64,000 nucleotides of DNA from the NCBI RefSeq assembly GCF_014203855.1, contig NZ_JACHJV010000002.1:806001-870000 (forward strand). Reading direction: 5' to 3'. The notes beneath the pieces are model-generated. The model saw only the letters and a list, made by a program, of their open reading frames with translations, was not told the DNA's origin and did no database searches. Shown here one piece after another: positions 9,328 to 18,841 of this stretch. This DNA comes from Kitasatospora kifunensis. GTDB taxonomy: Bacteria > Actinomycetota > Actinomycetes > Streptomycetales > Streptomycetaceae. Made by a program: the position numbers and the translations under genes. Within the stretch, counting starts at the first letter, position 1; each line of letters opens with the position of its first letter.

Positions 9328-9493
9328 GTGTACCCATGTTTACCGGCCCGGTGATGTTCAGCAAGTTGGCTCACAGTCACCTGTGGCTCCTGTCGCCCGT
9401 CGTACTCGCGGTAGTTCCGGTCCTCGCGGGCACCTGGGCACTGCATGCCCTGCGGCGGCGTGGAAGCCGGCCCGGACCGAAGAGGAAACCTGA
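9328..9493 (+). pseudogene. Relic of a LAxTG-type mini-protein (frameshifted)
   Basis: GTG 9328 lies 5 bases after GAGGAG (9317-9322), the same layout as the intact mini-genes at 31443 and 47358. The start reads VYPCLP, matching VYPTLP of the 47358 protein, then hits a stop at 9352. In the next frame the sequence continues KLAHSHLWLLSPVVLAVVPV, then LAGTWALHALRRRG: a LAHxx motif, one membrane helix and a basic tail, closely like LAHTG plus helix plus basic tail at 47358. It appears to be the same gene with a small deletion; an alternative in-frame ATG at 9336 could still express the helix. It sits directly before the GT2 gene. Confidence 0.55.
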
Positions 9494-9499
9494 TCGCGC

Positions 9500-10876
9500 G
9501 TGCAAATTCTCACTGTTTGCCAAATGCTCCTGGTCGCCCTGGGGCTGGTGTACTTCAGCGCTACGATGGGCGCCGGGCTCCGGTTCCTGCGCCGTTCCCG
9601 GACTGCTGCCCGTTCACCCGAGCGGCTGGGGGAGTCCGATGTCGTCTACTTCCTGATCCCGTGTCTGAACGAGGCCGCGGTGATCCGCGAGACAGTCAGC
9701 AGGCTCCTCACCGACGACCGCGTCCATGTGGTCGTCATCGATGATGCCTCGGACGACGACACCGGCCCGCTGGCTGAGCAGGCCGCCCACGGAATGGGGC
9801 GCGTGGGGGAGCTGTACGTCGTGCGCCGTGAACTTCCCGCCGCCCGCCAGGGCAAGGGCCCCGCGCTTAACGCCGGATTCGCTCTGATCGCCTCCGAGAT
9901 CAGCAGCCGGGACCTGGACGCCTCCCGCGTCGTGGTCTGCGTGATGGATGCCGATGGACGCCTGTCTGATGGCGCCATCGACGAGGTCCTGCCGTTGTTC
10001 AACGACCCGGCCGTGGGGGGAGTGCAACTGGCCGTACGGATCCGCAACCGCACTAGCTGGTTGACCTCGATCCAGGACATGGAATTCTGGGCTCTGTCGG
10101 CGATCTCACAGTTCGGCAGGGCCGGGACCGGCACGGTCAGCCTGGGAGGAAACGGCCAGTTCACCCGTCTCAGCGCGCTCCTGGCCATGGACGGGGGACC
10201 ATGGGCGCAGGCTCTCACCGAAGACCTGGAACTCGCCCTGGACCTGGCGGCCGAAGGCTGGGTTCTCACGACCACCACCACCGCGCACGTCGACCAGCAA
10301 GGCCTCCTGTCGCTGAGCCGGCTCATCAACCAGCGCACCCGCTGGTTCCAGGGACACATGACCGCGATCCGCCACGTCCCCAGGATCTGGGGCTCCCCCC
10401 ACATCCCCCACCTCGCGTCACTCGAGATGATCCTCTACCTGCTGGTTCCCTGGACCCTGGTCCTGCCGTGGTCGATCGTCTTCCACGCCAGCTTGTTCGT
10501 CATGCTCGATGGCATGACCACCCACGGGTACGCTCTCCTCTTCGGACCCGATTCCACGCCAGGAGCAGAGAGCATCGCGCTCTGGTACGGCCTGTCCTTC
10601 GCCCCGAACCTCGTGGCCGCCTACTTCTACCGCTTGCGGGCACCCGAGGTGTCCTGGCTGCGCGCCCTGGTCCTCGGCCACCTGCTGGTCCCTGCCAACT
10701 ACATCGCCTACGTGGCCTGCTGGCGCGCGTTGCGGCGCCTCTGCCAGGGCAAGACCGGCTGGGTCAAGACAGCTCGTGTCAAAGAGACGCCCGCTGAGCC
10801 TGCGGCCACTCGTACGGGGCCGGCCGGCGCAGGACCGGTAGGCCTGGGCACTTCGTCGGACGGGGGAGAGACATGA
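9500..10876 (+). CDS. Membrane glycosyltransferase family 2 (processive type), exosortase-linked
   Basis: The 458-aa product has an N-terminal membrane helix (residues 5-27), a GT2 catalytic core and several C-terminal helices (about 310-420). Processive-GT motifs are all present: D81-D82, DAD at 150-152, TED at 240-242 and QRTRW at 278-282. This is the layout of cellulose/hyaluronan/PNAG synthase relatives that polymerise and extrude a polysaccharide from nucleotide sugars. GTG 9500 is preceded by AGAGGAAA. It overlaps the exosortase start (ATGA at 10873-10876), so the two are translationally coupled. Exosortase genes are typically next to extracellular polysaccharide glycosyltransferases, which fits. 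It is a paralogue of the gene at 32194; sugar specificity is unknown. Confidence 0.9.
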   Translation: MQILTVCQMLLVALGLVYFSATMGAGLRFLRRSRTAARSPERLGESDVVYFLIPCLNEAAVIRETVSRLLTDDRVHVVVIDDASDDDTGPLAEQAAHGMGRVGELYVVRRELPAARQGKGPALNAGFALIASEISSRDLDASRVVVCVMDADGRLSDGAIDEVLPLFNDPAVGGVQLAVRIRNRTSWLTSIQDMEFWALSAISQFGRAGTGTVSLGGNGQFTRLSALLAMDGGPWAQALTEDLELALDLAAEGWVLTTTTTAHVDQQGLLSLSRLINQRTRWFQGHMTAIRHVPRIWGSPHIPHLASLEMILYLLVPWTLVLPWSIVFHASLFVMLDGMTTHGYALLFGPDSTPGAESIALWYGLSFAPNLVAAYFYRLRAPEVSWLRALVLGHLLVPANYIAYVACWRALRRLCQGKTGWVKTARVKETPAEPAATRTGPAGAGPVGLGTSSDGGET

Positions 10877-11466
10877 ACACCGCCCCGGGCGCCGGTGCCC
10901 TACTGCGTTCACCCCGATACCTGCTGGTACGCCCGCTGCTTGCGCTGGCCGCTTTGTCCGTTGCGGTTGCATCAGTACGCGAGGCGGCCCTGATCCGGGC
11001 CGCCGAGTCCAGTTCCGCTGCCGTGATCCTGCGCAGTGTCTTCGGTCTACAGGCCGTCGGATTCCCCCGCACCGCCGACTTCTACCTGCGGATCGAGCCT
11101 GAGCGCTGGATCGGACTGCATGTCGCCACATCGTGCAGCACCGCCATGCTGCTGCCGGGGCTCGCTGCGATGACGGCAGTCCTCTTGCTTCTGCGCCCGT
11201 TGCCGCCGCTCGCCACCTTGTCAGCGCTGGTTGCCGCCACCGCTGTCCTGTTCACGTGCAATCTCGGGCGGATCCTCATGATCAGCCTGGCGGCCGAGTG
11301 GGGAGGTGGCAGGGGATTCCATCTGGCGCACACCTGGCTGGGGACCGCGGTGACGATCGCTGCCGCGACTCTGGCGGCCGGCGTCTACCTCCACATTCTC
11401 AGCCAGGGCAAGCGTTCCCGGGTCACCCGCACACGCCAGAACCCGACCCCGACCGTGCGATCGTAG
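10873..11466 (+). CDS. Exosortase/archaeosortase family protein (copy 1)
   Basis: This 197-aa multi-pass membrane protein has the family's catalytic trio in transmembrane context: C88 (HVATSCSTAMLL), R133 (NLGRILMISL) and H153 (LAHTWLG). Exosortases are membrane cysteine transpeptidase-like enzymes that process C-terminal tags of the form short motif, helix, Arg-rich tail. It overlaps the upstream GT2 by 4 bases. Candidate substrates in this window are the VPM(I/T)(D/G)P-tagged proteins at 38811, 41166 and 46623. It is a distant paralogue of the exosortase at 31595. Which subfamily it belongs to cannot be decided by eye. Exosortases are uncommon in Actinobacteria compared with LPxTG sortases, and two in one window is notable. 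Confidence 0.85.
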   Translation: MNTAPGAGALLRSPRYLLVRPLLALAALSVAVASVREAALIRAAESSSAAVILRSVFGLQAVGFPRTADFYLRIEPERWIGLHVATSCSTAMLLPGLAAMTAVLLLLRPLPPLATLSALVAATAVLFTCNLGRILMISLAAEWGGGRGFHLAHTWLGTAVTIAAATLAAGVYLHILSQGKRSRVTRTRQNPTPTVRS

Positions 11467-11477
11467 GAGACGCGCAG

Positions 11478-11840
11478 ATGCTCGCGGGAAAGGGACGTAC
11501 CACCAGCGGCGTACCCGCAGGCCGGTTGATGCCGGCCACAGCTGGGACAGTGGCGGGCAGGGTGCGCAAGAAGGCCAACACGGGCGAGCAAGCCACTCGT
11601 GTCGTGGACGTGACCGCCCCGATCACCGCCGGGCCGGCGCAGGACGACTCGGCACACCGCTGGCCCCGCCGTCTCCGCCGGTACCCCCCGCCGCCACCCA
11701 TGCCATGGCCGCCACCGTGTGACAGGGCCTCAGAACAGCCCCAAAGACGCCGAAGCTCCGGGCGCCACCCGGGACAAGCCACAACTACGCGGCCCTCATG
11801 GCGTCATGACCGTGCCCGTAGCAGCTCCACAGGGGCGTGA
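11478..11840 (+). CDS. Small basic hypothetical protein in exosortase operon
   Basis: ATG 11478 follows TAGGAGA by about 7 bases, 11 bases after the exosortase stop, so it is placed like an operon gene. The 120-aa frame is Arg/Pro/Ala-rich (RYPPPPPMPWPPP) with no signal peptide, membrane helix or known domain. The C-terminal half looks low-complexity and may be a shifted frame. I do not recognise it; it could be a decayed gene. Confidence 0.35.
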   Translation: MLAGKGRTTSGVPAGRLMPATAGTVAGRVRKKANTGEQATRVVDVTAPITAGPAQDDSAHRWPRRLRRYPPPPPMPWPPPCDRASEQPQRRRSSGRHPGQATTTRPSWRHDRARSSSTGA

Positions 11841-11953
11841 ACGCCTCCTCCCTCTGCGTGGCAAGGTCTCGTGCGCGTACCGGCAGAAGGCCCCGCAAAA
11901 CCCGGCTCACAGGTGACAGGTGCCACGAGCGCACCTTTGAAGCAAGGCAGGCA

Positions 11954-13117
11954 ATGGCAAACCGACATGAAGTTGCAGTAGTTCTGGGTACGCGCCCGGA
12001 AATCATCAAGCTGGCGGGGGTGGTCCGCACCCTGGGGGAGACAGCACGGGTCATCTTCACCGCCCAGCACTACCAGGATGACCTGTCAGATGTGTTCTTC
12101 CGGTCACTCGGCCTTCCGCAGCCCTACCTGAGCCTCGCGGGCATCGGCGGCGCCAGCCGCGGGATGCAGATCGCGCAAGGAGTCGACCAACTGGTCCAGC
12201 ACTTCGAAACCCAGCGGCCACACCTGGTGATCGTCCAGGGGGACACGAACGCGACCTCAGCCGGCGCCCAGGCGGCCAACTACTGCGGGATCCCGCTCCT
12301 GCATGTGGAAGCGGGCCTGCGCTCCTACGACCGGGACATGCCGGAGGAGATCAACCGGAAGGTCGTGTCGGTCATGGCCGACGTGCACTGCGCCCCCACG
12401 GTCTGCAACGCGAACAACCTCCTGGCCGAGGGCATCCTGCCGGCGCAGATCCGCGTGACCGGGAACACGATCGTCGAGGCGACCTGGGACGCCATCCCCA
12501 ACGCAGAGGTCTCCAGCGCTGTCATGAGCACATACGGCGTCGACGGAGACGACTTCATCCTTGCGACGATCCACCGTCCGGAGAACACCGACAGCGCGCT
12601 TCGTCTGGCAAAGATCCTCAGAGAACTGGTCGCGCTCCCTTACCCTGTCATCTTTCCGGTGCACCCGCGCACGGCCGCACGGGTACGTGAGTTCGGCCTG
12701 GACCACCTGATCGACAGGCTCCGCCCCGTCCTGCCCCTCGATCGCACGACCTTCCTCACGCTCGCCAGGAGCGCCCGTCTGCTGATCTCCGACTCCGGCG
12801 GTGTCCTGGAGGAGTGCACCATCCTCAAGAAGCCACTGGTCGTGGTCCGCAAGAGCACCGAGCGCCCCGAGGCCATTTCCACCGGCTTCGCCGTCAGGGT
12901 GACGGCGGACGAAGGGATCCTCGACCAGGTCTCACGCATCCTGGCCGACCCCGGACTCTGCGAGGTCCTGAAACGTGTTCCCAGCCCCTACGGCGACGGC
13001 AAGGCCACCGAGCGGATCGCAGGGATCGCGACCGCCATGGTCCGCGGAGAGATGCCCCCGTTCACCGACCTAGACTCCCTGGGCCTCGAGTACGAGCAGC
13101 CTTACGTGTACCAATGA
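11954..13117 (+). CDS. wecB: UDP-N-acetylglucosamine 2-epimerase (WecB-like)
   Basis: The 387-aa protein has the non-hydrolysing epimerase signatures: GTRPEIIKL at the N-terminus, GDTNAT, HVEAGLRSYDRDMPEEINR (catalytic acid region), ATIHRPENT, VHPRTAARV and DSGGVLEECTILKKP followed by STERPEA (nucleotide binding). The enzyme interconverts UDP-GlcNAc and UDP-ManNAc in the cytoplasm, giving ManNAc for surface polysaccharides or glycoproteins. ATG 11954 starts MANRHEVAVVLG, like the family; the longer open frame upstream is not conserved. It follows the GT2-exosortase pair and could supply the GT2's donor sugar. A degenerate paralogue lies at 39447. The gene symbol is by family, not proven orthology. 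Confidence 0.85.
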   Translation: MANRHEVAVVLGTRPEIIKLAGVVRTLGETARVIFTAQHYQDDLSDVFFRSLGLPQPYLSLAGIGGASRGMQIAQGVDQLVQHFETQRPHLVIVQGDTNATSAGAQAANYCGIPLLHVEAGLRSYDRDMPEEINRKVVSVMADVHCAPTVCNANNLLAEGILPAQIRVTGNTIVEATWDAIPNAEVSSAVMSTYGVDGDDFILATIHRPENTDSALRLAKILRELVALPYPVIFPVHPRTAARVREFGLDHLIDRLRPVLPLDRTTFLTLARSARLLISDSGGVLEECTILKKPLVVVRKSTERPEAISTGFAVRVTADEGILDQVSRILADPGLCEVLKRVPSPYGDGKATERIAGIATAMVRGEMPPFTDLDSLGLEYEQPYVYQ

Positions 13118-13350
13118 CGACGATGCGGACCCGGTGACCCGTAGTCAATCCGAGCCCCAGCCCGCAACGACCACCGCGCGCCACTGAGCACCGCGGCAAG
13201 GACGGCCCGGCCCGTCCACCTGCGGCAGCACGGGCTCCACCCGCTACCACACCCTGTCCGTCAACTGACCGTCACCTTGCCGCAGGAGCAGCTACCGGAC
13301 GGACCCAGCTTCCCAGCCCCTGCGACCGGCCCACGAATTCGAGACCTCTC

Positions 13351-13992
13351 ATGACCGCCACACACCTCACGGCTGTCCCCAGCAGCCGACGCCTCAGCGT
13401 CCCCGTCAGCACCAGCCGTGCGTTCGCTCGTCTCCTGCTCGTCACCGGCGGGTTCGGACTCGCCGCCGCCACGGCGCTCACACTGGAAAAGATCCGGCTG
13501 CTGGAGAACCCGGCATACGTCCCCACCTGCAACATCAACCCGATCGTCAGCTGCGGCTCCGTCATGCGCACTGCGCAGGCTTCGGTCTTCGGCTTCCCCA
13601 ACTCCCTCATCGGAATAGGAGCGTTCGCCGTCGTCGTGACCATCGGCGCCGTAGCAGCTACCGGTGCCGGCCTCCCGCGATGGTTCTGGTCGGGCCTTCA
13701 GAGCGGCACCCTGTTCGGCATCGGCTTCGTCGTGTGGCTGATGAACCAGAGCATCTACCACATCGGCGCGCTCTGCCCCTACTGCATGGTCGTATGGGCA
13801 GCGATGATTCCCCTGTTCTGGTACATCACCCTCCACAACGTCAAGCACAAGGTGATTCCACTACCCACTCGCTGGCGCAGCGCCACCGAACTGGTGCTGC
13901 GCCACCACTGGATCGCACCCGCCGCGTGCTACGCAGCCATCATGCTTCTGATCCTCAGCCGCTTCTGGTACTTCTGGCGCACTCTCCTGTGA
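13351..13992 (+). CDS. Vitamin K epoxide reductase family protein (VKOR)
   Basis: The 213-aa protein has about five membrane helices, the loop cysteine pair C60 and C68 (CNINPIVSCGS) and the active-site CPYC at 142-145. Bacterial VKOR homologues use quinone to reoxidise a periplasmic or extracytoplasmic thioredoxin-like partner and so drive disulfide bond formation in secreted proteins, replacing DsbB. A DsbA-like candidate partner is at 33803. It lies 233 bases after wecB, same strand, at the end of the first exosortase locus. Disulfides are plausible in the Cys-containing surface proteins of this window. Family call is secure. Confidence 0.9.
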   Translation: MTATHLTAVPSSRRLSVPVSTSRAFARLLLVTGGFGLAAATALTLEKIRLLENPAYVPTCNINPIVSCGSVMRTAQASVFGFPNSLIGIGAFAVVVTIGAVAATGAGLPRWFWSGLQSGTLFGIGFVVWLMNQSIYHIGALCPYCMVVWAAMIPLFWYITLHNVKHKVIPLPTRWRSATELVLRHHWIAPAACYAAIMLLILSRFWYFWRTLL

Positions 13993-15597
13993 CAGCGGGT
14001 GCTCGGTGGATCGGGAGGCGGCCAGGTGGCGACGCAGCCCGTATGACGGCCCACGAGTCAGCATCAGACACTGAGGCGAGACTGTGGCGACGAGACCGTC
14101 ATCGACCGACGCGGCCACCGCGCCGGGGCCCCTCCTCCCAAGCGAGTCCTCCCGCATGACGGGCCGCGCACCGGGTCCTCTCGGCAGCTCGATCACCGAC
14201 GACGGCCGGGTTGATCGTGATCGGGCCACGGTTCAACCGCTACCGCAATCGCGGTCGCTGCTGAAAAGGACAGGTTGACATGGACGGTGTGGTGTCCCGG
14301 CCACCCGCGGCGGCTGGTGAGTCGGCTACCTCTCGTGATGGGCGATCCCGGCCGGCCGCCCGCCGCCCTGGGAAGGCACGATGACGGCGCCGCAGCCCTG
14401 GCCTCCCCGCATGGTCGAGCGGCAGGTGAGTGCTGCCTCAGTGCCCTCGGCGTCGATGTACCCGAGCAGATAGGGGAGTTGAGCCGCCAGCATCCGCAGA
14501 GGATGTGCTGCTCCTGCTTGGGCTGCCGTGGCGCGCGGCTGGCGCGAGTCGTGATGCCGAGATCGAGCGGGCCGAGCACCAGGACCGCGGATGTCCGACC
14601 AGGCTGCACGGGCTGGACCTTGGCGAGGACCACGGGCGCCAACGTCCACGACAGAGCCAGCCGCGCACCCTGGTGCGTGAGCGCCGCGGGCCGAACCACA
14701 AGCCGTCCCGCGTCACCTTCCTCGACGCACTGCCGCCGACCTACGCCGGCAAGCCGGACGAAGCTGCTGCGACGGCAGGCCGCAGCTCGACCGCGACCGG
14801 ATCTCAGCGTAACGTGCAGATACCCGAGGGAGTTGGGGCGTCCGTGCGAATGGACAGCCGCCCCTGGTCGCTGACCTGATCTGCGGCCGTCCGAAGAAGA
14901 TCCGCTCGCGCTGGCGCAAGCCGGCTCCCGGGCGGATCGCCGTGATCGTGCTGGCTGCCCTGCGGCATGACCAGCAGCTCAGGTCCAGCTGGTGCGCGGC
15001 AAGCGCGCCACGATCCGCGGGCTGGACAGGGCGAGCACCTCGGCCAACTCCTCCACCGCCACCGCCCGATGCTCCAACACCGCCCTCGCCGAGCCCAGCT
15101 CACCCTCCAGGCGCTCCAGCCCGGCCTCCAGATCCTCCACCTGCGCTCGAGCGGCCTGCCGACGCTCCTCCAGCGACCCCAACGGCGGCGGCGCCGTCAC
15201 GCACTGCGTTCCGGCCTCGGCAACCCGATGCCGAAACCCTGCGGCCCAACCCCGCGCACCATACCTGAACAGTGAAAAGTCATACGCTGCAAGCGGATCG
15301 CGGATGCCTTCTCAGCCCACGCCTGCGTCAGAGCCCTGGAAGCTGACATCGGGCATGGATCGAACTCGAAACGAGAACCGGGTACTTGGAGCAGGTGGCG
15401 AGCGGCGCTAGGGTGCGACTGGCTATGTGTTGTGTCCGCGAGAGCACTGAGTGCGACCTCCGGTTCGCGTGATGCGCGGCCGAATGCCTGTCGTCACCGG
15501 CACGGTGGCGGCACACAGGAGACGCTGTGCCCCGCTGTGACGGCCACGGGCCGACGCACCGGGGCACACGATGGACCGACCCAGGAGGGTACTTCGC
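13993..15597. other. 1.6-kb stretch without intact gene
   Basis: Frames on both strands are GC-driven and mutually overlapping. The only recognisable item is a coiled-coil remnant on the minus strand at 14979-15200. From 15250 to 15597 GC drops slightly, consistent with a promoter for the IPT/TIG gene, whose ribosome binding site (AGGAGG, 15582-15588) is clear. Confidence 0.4.
14979..15200 (-). pseudogene. Coiled-coil protein remnant
   Basis: The translation runs LEERRQAARAQVEDLEAGLE, then RLEGELGSARAVLEHRAVAV and EELAEVL: a heptad-rich helix. A sister fragment (LLEERELAARKRVESLREEV) lies at 48058-48321, also minus strand and also beside IS debris. The family looks like a mobile-element-associated Streptomyces ORF, but I cannot name it. 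No start region is convincing. Confidence 0.4.
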
Positions 15598-16014
15598 ATG
15601 ACTCTGCTCTCGTCTCGGCGCACTGCGGGCCGCAGCGACCGGTGCGGTAGGCGCATCATTCGCACGGCCCTCATCGCGCTCACCACGGCACCGCTGCTGG
15701 CCCTGGCCGTACCGGCCGAAGCGACCGGCATCCTGGGCGTGGGGGTCGTCATGCCGGGCTCCGCGCAGGCCGGGACGCCCACCAGCGCCGAGGTCGACGT
15801 CTATGGCAGCCAGGGCACCGCCCCCAACGCTGTCGAGGTCTTCACGCTCACCGGCGCTCCAGCCACCATGACCGCCGTTCTTGACCTTACTGACCTTGGC
15901 GCTTCAGGGTGATGGCGGTGGGAGGTCGAGTGCGAGGCCGGTGGCGGCGAGGAAGCCGTCGAGGATGTCGGAGCGGTACTGCAGTCGTTTGAGACATCCC
16001 ATGGCGTTGAGATG

Positions 16015-17250
16015 TCAAGCGGCAGCGGCGAGGGTTGCGTGGTGTGACCACGCGGTGGCCTCATCGTAGAGCGTGCGGGTCTTGAGGCAACCGTGGAGAA
16101 TGCCGACGAGACGGTTGCCGAGCTGCCGGAGGGCGGGGTTGTAGCCGGCGTCTCGGGCGCGCTGCTTGTCGTAGTAGCGGCGTGCGCCGGGCGAGGTGTT
16201 GAGGGCGGAGAAGGCTTGCTTGTGGAGGGCGTCGGCGAGCCGGTCGTTGCGCACGTAGCGGGCCTGGACGGTGTGCTGCTTGCCGGAGGCGCGGGTGACG
16301 GGGCTTGTGCCGGCGTAGTTCTTGCGGGCCTTGGCGGAGGTGTAGCGGCTGGGGTCGTCGCCGAACTCGGCCAGCACCCGGGCGCCGGTGATCTCGCCGA
16401 TGCCGGGCATCGACAGGTAGATCTCAGCGTCCGGGTGCGCGAGAAAATGCGCGCTCACCTGCTCTTCCAGCGCCTGTATCTGCTCGTTCAGCGCGATCAG
16501 CAGCCTCGCGTGCGCGACCACCGCCGCGCCGTAGGCGACGGTCACAGGCGTGGGAAGCCCGAGCTGGGGCTCGCGCAGCGCGGCCTGGATCGCGACGGCC
16601 CGCTGGTCCCGGTTGCGGCGGCGGTGTCTGGCCAGGACCGCGGTGATCTGCGGCTTCGTCAGCTTGACCGCCTCTTCGGGCGTGGGGGCCTTGATCAGCA
16701 GTTCCATCGCGTCGGTGCTGGTCAGTTCCAAGCCGGCGTAGGCAGTCAGCGCGCCGGGGAAGTACTCGCGCAGCGTGCTCCGCAGCCTCTGGAAGGTGCG
16801 GGTGCGCTCCCAGATCAGCGTCTGGTGAGCGCGGGCAACGACCCGCACAGCCTGGGCCTGGTCGCTGTCCCCGGCGATCGGCCGCAGCTGGTCGCGGTCG
16901 ATACGGACCATGTCCGCCAGCGCGTGTGCGTCGCCCCGGTCGCTCTTCGCCCCGGAGGTGCCGTACCGCTCCTTGAACCGGGCGGCCTGCTTCGGATTCA
17001 CCGCATAGACCCGGTAGCCGGCAGCGATCAGCGCCTGCACCCACGGACCGCGGTCCGTCTCGATCCCGACAACCACCTGTCCGGCTTCCAGGTCCCCGCC
17101 GCCGTGCCGTCCGATGAGGGCATGCAGCTTCGCTATACCTTCAACGCCCTCTGGCAGCCGGGAGATTGCGAGCCTTTGGCCCGTCCCGTCCTGCACCTCG
17201 ACATCATGGTGATCTTCGGCCCAGTCGTCGCCGATGAACAGCACCAGCAC
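16015..17250 (-). CDS. IS110-family transposase
   Basis: The 411-aa protein has the N-terminal DEDD RuvC-like domain (FIGDDWAEDHHDVEVQD, VVGIETDRGPWVQALIAAGY, KSDRGDAHALADMVR) and the C-terminal Transposase_20 domain with the serine region (LSMPGIGEITGARVLAEFGD, YAGTSPVTRASGKQ). Length matches the intact family. IS110 enzymes use a bridge RNA from the element's non-coding end. The start is GTG at 17250. It appears intact and possibly active. Confidence 0.9.
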   Translation of the reverse strand: MLVLFIGDDWAEDHHDVEVQDGTGQRLAISRLPEGVEGIAKLHALIGRHGGGDLEAGQVVVGIETDRGPWVQALIAAGYRVYAVNPKQAARFKERYGTSGAKSDRGDAHALADMVRIDRDQLRPIAGDSDQAQAVRVVARAHQTLIWERTRTFQRLRSTLREYFPGALTAYAGLELTSTDAMELLIKAPTPEEAVKLTKPQITAVLARHRRRNRDQRAVAIQAALREPQLGLPTPVTVAYGAAVVAHARLLIALNEQIQALEEQVSAHFLAHPDAEIYLSMPGIGEITGARVLAEFGDDPSRYTSAKARKNYAGTSPVTRASGKQHTVQARYVRNDRLADALHKQAFSALNTSPGARRYYDKQRARDAGYNPALRQLGNRLVGILHGCLKTRTLYDEATAWSHHATLAAAA

Positions 17251-17473
17251 CCCAACCCTTCGCTGTCATACGATCCTTGCGCGCAGCCAGCGGAAGGCAC
17301 AGCTCTCGCCCTAATGGATCCAGTGCTCACGCCCAACCGCCCGGCGGGCACGCCATCCCATCAGAAGTCAGGCCTCCCGGCCGACCAGCAGGGGCACGGT
17401 CTCAAACCAGAACTCGTACAGGTCCCGGCGGTTGGAGTGCTCACCTGCTGGCGGCTACGGGCCGTAGTCTCTC

Positions 17474-18489
17474 CTACGGCCCGCTGAGCCCCATTAGGCG
17501 ATTGCGGACGAGGGCTTCGAGCCGGTCGAGGGCGACACTGGCGAGGTTCGCCAGACTTCGTTTGACGTGGGCCCACAGGTACTCGACCGCGTTCAGTTCG
17601 GGTGCGTATGCGGGCAGGATGAACACCGTCAGCCAGTTCCGCGCGTTGATCAGGTCGCGCATGGAATGGGAGACGTGGGTGTTGAGCCGGTCCCAGACCA
17701 GCATGATCGGCGCCTTGACCAACTGGTGAACCCCGTCGATCAGTTCGATGTAGTCGTGCTCGGACAGGCTGCGGCGCTCGCCCTTGCGTCCGGTGTGGCG
17801 TCGCAGTCGGTGGCACAGCCGGGTCCGGGAGCCCGGTCGCATCGCGATCAGCCCGGCGGCCGAGACCCTTCCCGAGCGGCGGCCACTGACCTTCACCACC
17901 GGGGTGACGCCGCACCGCCCCCACGTGCGTCCCTTGGGCGGCCTGCGAGTGAAGCCGGCTTCGTCCTCGAAGCAGATGAAGCCGTTGCAGGCCGCCCGGG
18001 CGCTTTTACCTCCGCCCAGGTCACCTCTTTCCAGGTGGTGACGGCCTGCTCGTCGCGTTCGGCTGCCCGACGCGCGGGGACCTGCGGGGTGAAGCCGAGC
18101 CTGCGCATCAGCCGGGTGGCACCCGAAACGCTGTAGGACACATGGAACTTCCGCCCGATCAGCGTCGCGACCCGCGCGCCGGTCCAGACCTGATCCTTGT
18201 CCCAGCCGTGGACGGCCGGCCCCTGTTCGAGATACTCGGCCAGCTTGTCCTGGCATCGAGCCGACAGCTTGCACCGCTGCCCACCCGGCCCCCGTGAAGC
18301 CAGCGCCGCCACCCCGTCCTCCCGCCAGGCCGCGTGCCACTGGTAGGCCGATTTCGCGGTCACCCGCAACCTGCGGGCAACCTCCCTCGGCGGAACACCT
18401 TCGTCGAACAACGCGGCGGCCTCCAGCCGCACCGCCTCGCGGCGCTGACGTGCCTTCGCCGTCAGTCCGCCCCCATCCGCATAGCGCAT
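17474..18489 (-). CDS. IS630-family transposase, two frames joined by probable -1 frameshift
   Basis: Frame A from ATG 18489 (MRYADGGGLTAKARQRREAV) carries the HTH (VPPREVARRLRVTAKSAYQW) and the region RLMRRLGFTPQVPARRAAER. Frame B carries the DDE_3 domain: FEDEAGFTRRPPKGRTWG, IMLVWDRLNTHVSHSMRD and LPAYAPELNAVEYLWAHVKR. They overlap, and the homology crosses from A to B at the AAAA run 18004-18007 (VK then SARAACNGF). A programmed -1 shift at A-runs is common in IS630. All three catalytic acids are visible. A truncated sister copy is at 43252. Confidence 0.85.
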
Positions 18490-18841
18490 ACCACCTGGCA
18501 TAGCGCGCAAATGACCGTCAGTCAGCTACGCAAACAGGCCAATCACCTTGAAACGCCAAGATCAGTAACAACAACCCCGTGCCCTGCACGATCTCCGGCG
18601 CGACTGCCACCTGCCACGATCCGCTGCCCGACCCGGGCGGCGCCCCAGGTATCGCCGCTGGCTTCTTCTTCCCTCAGTTCACTCCCAATGGGGCCGGCAC
18701 CCTCACCCTGACCGCGACCATCTACGGCGAGCCGGGCGACCCCAACCCGTTCGATGCCTCCGGCTCGGTCCAGATCGCCAGCGCCGTTCCCGTCACCACC
18801 GGTGTCAGCCCGGCCGACGGCCCGGCCAGCGGCGGCACTAG

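Larger units (their letters stand above)
15890..18565 (-). mobile_element. IS630-family element carrying a nested IS110-family element
   Basis: Terminal inverted repeats of 24 bp with 3 mismatches lie at 15890-15913 and 18542-18565, flanked by a TA duplication (15888-15889 and 18566-18567), the signature of IS630/Tc1-type insertion. The IS630 transposase (17474-18489) reads inward from the right end. A second transposase of the IS110 family (16015-17250) fills the left part; the IS630 unit would be about 1.1 kb without it. IS110 elements lack long inverted repeats, so its exact edges cannot be seen. Confidence 0.85.
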
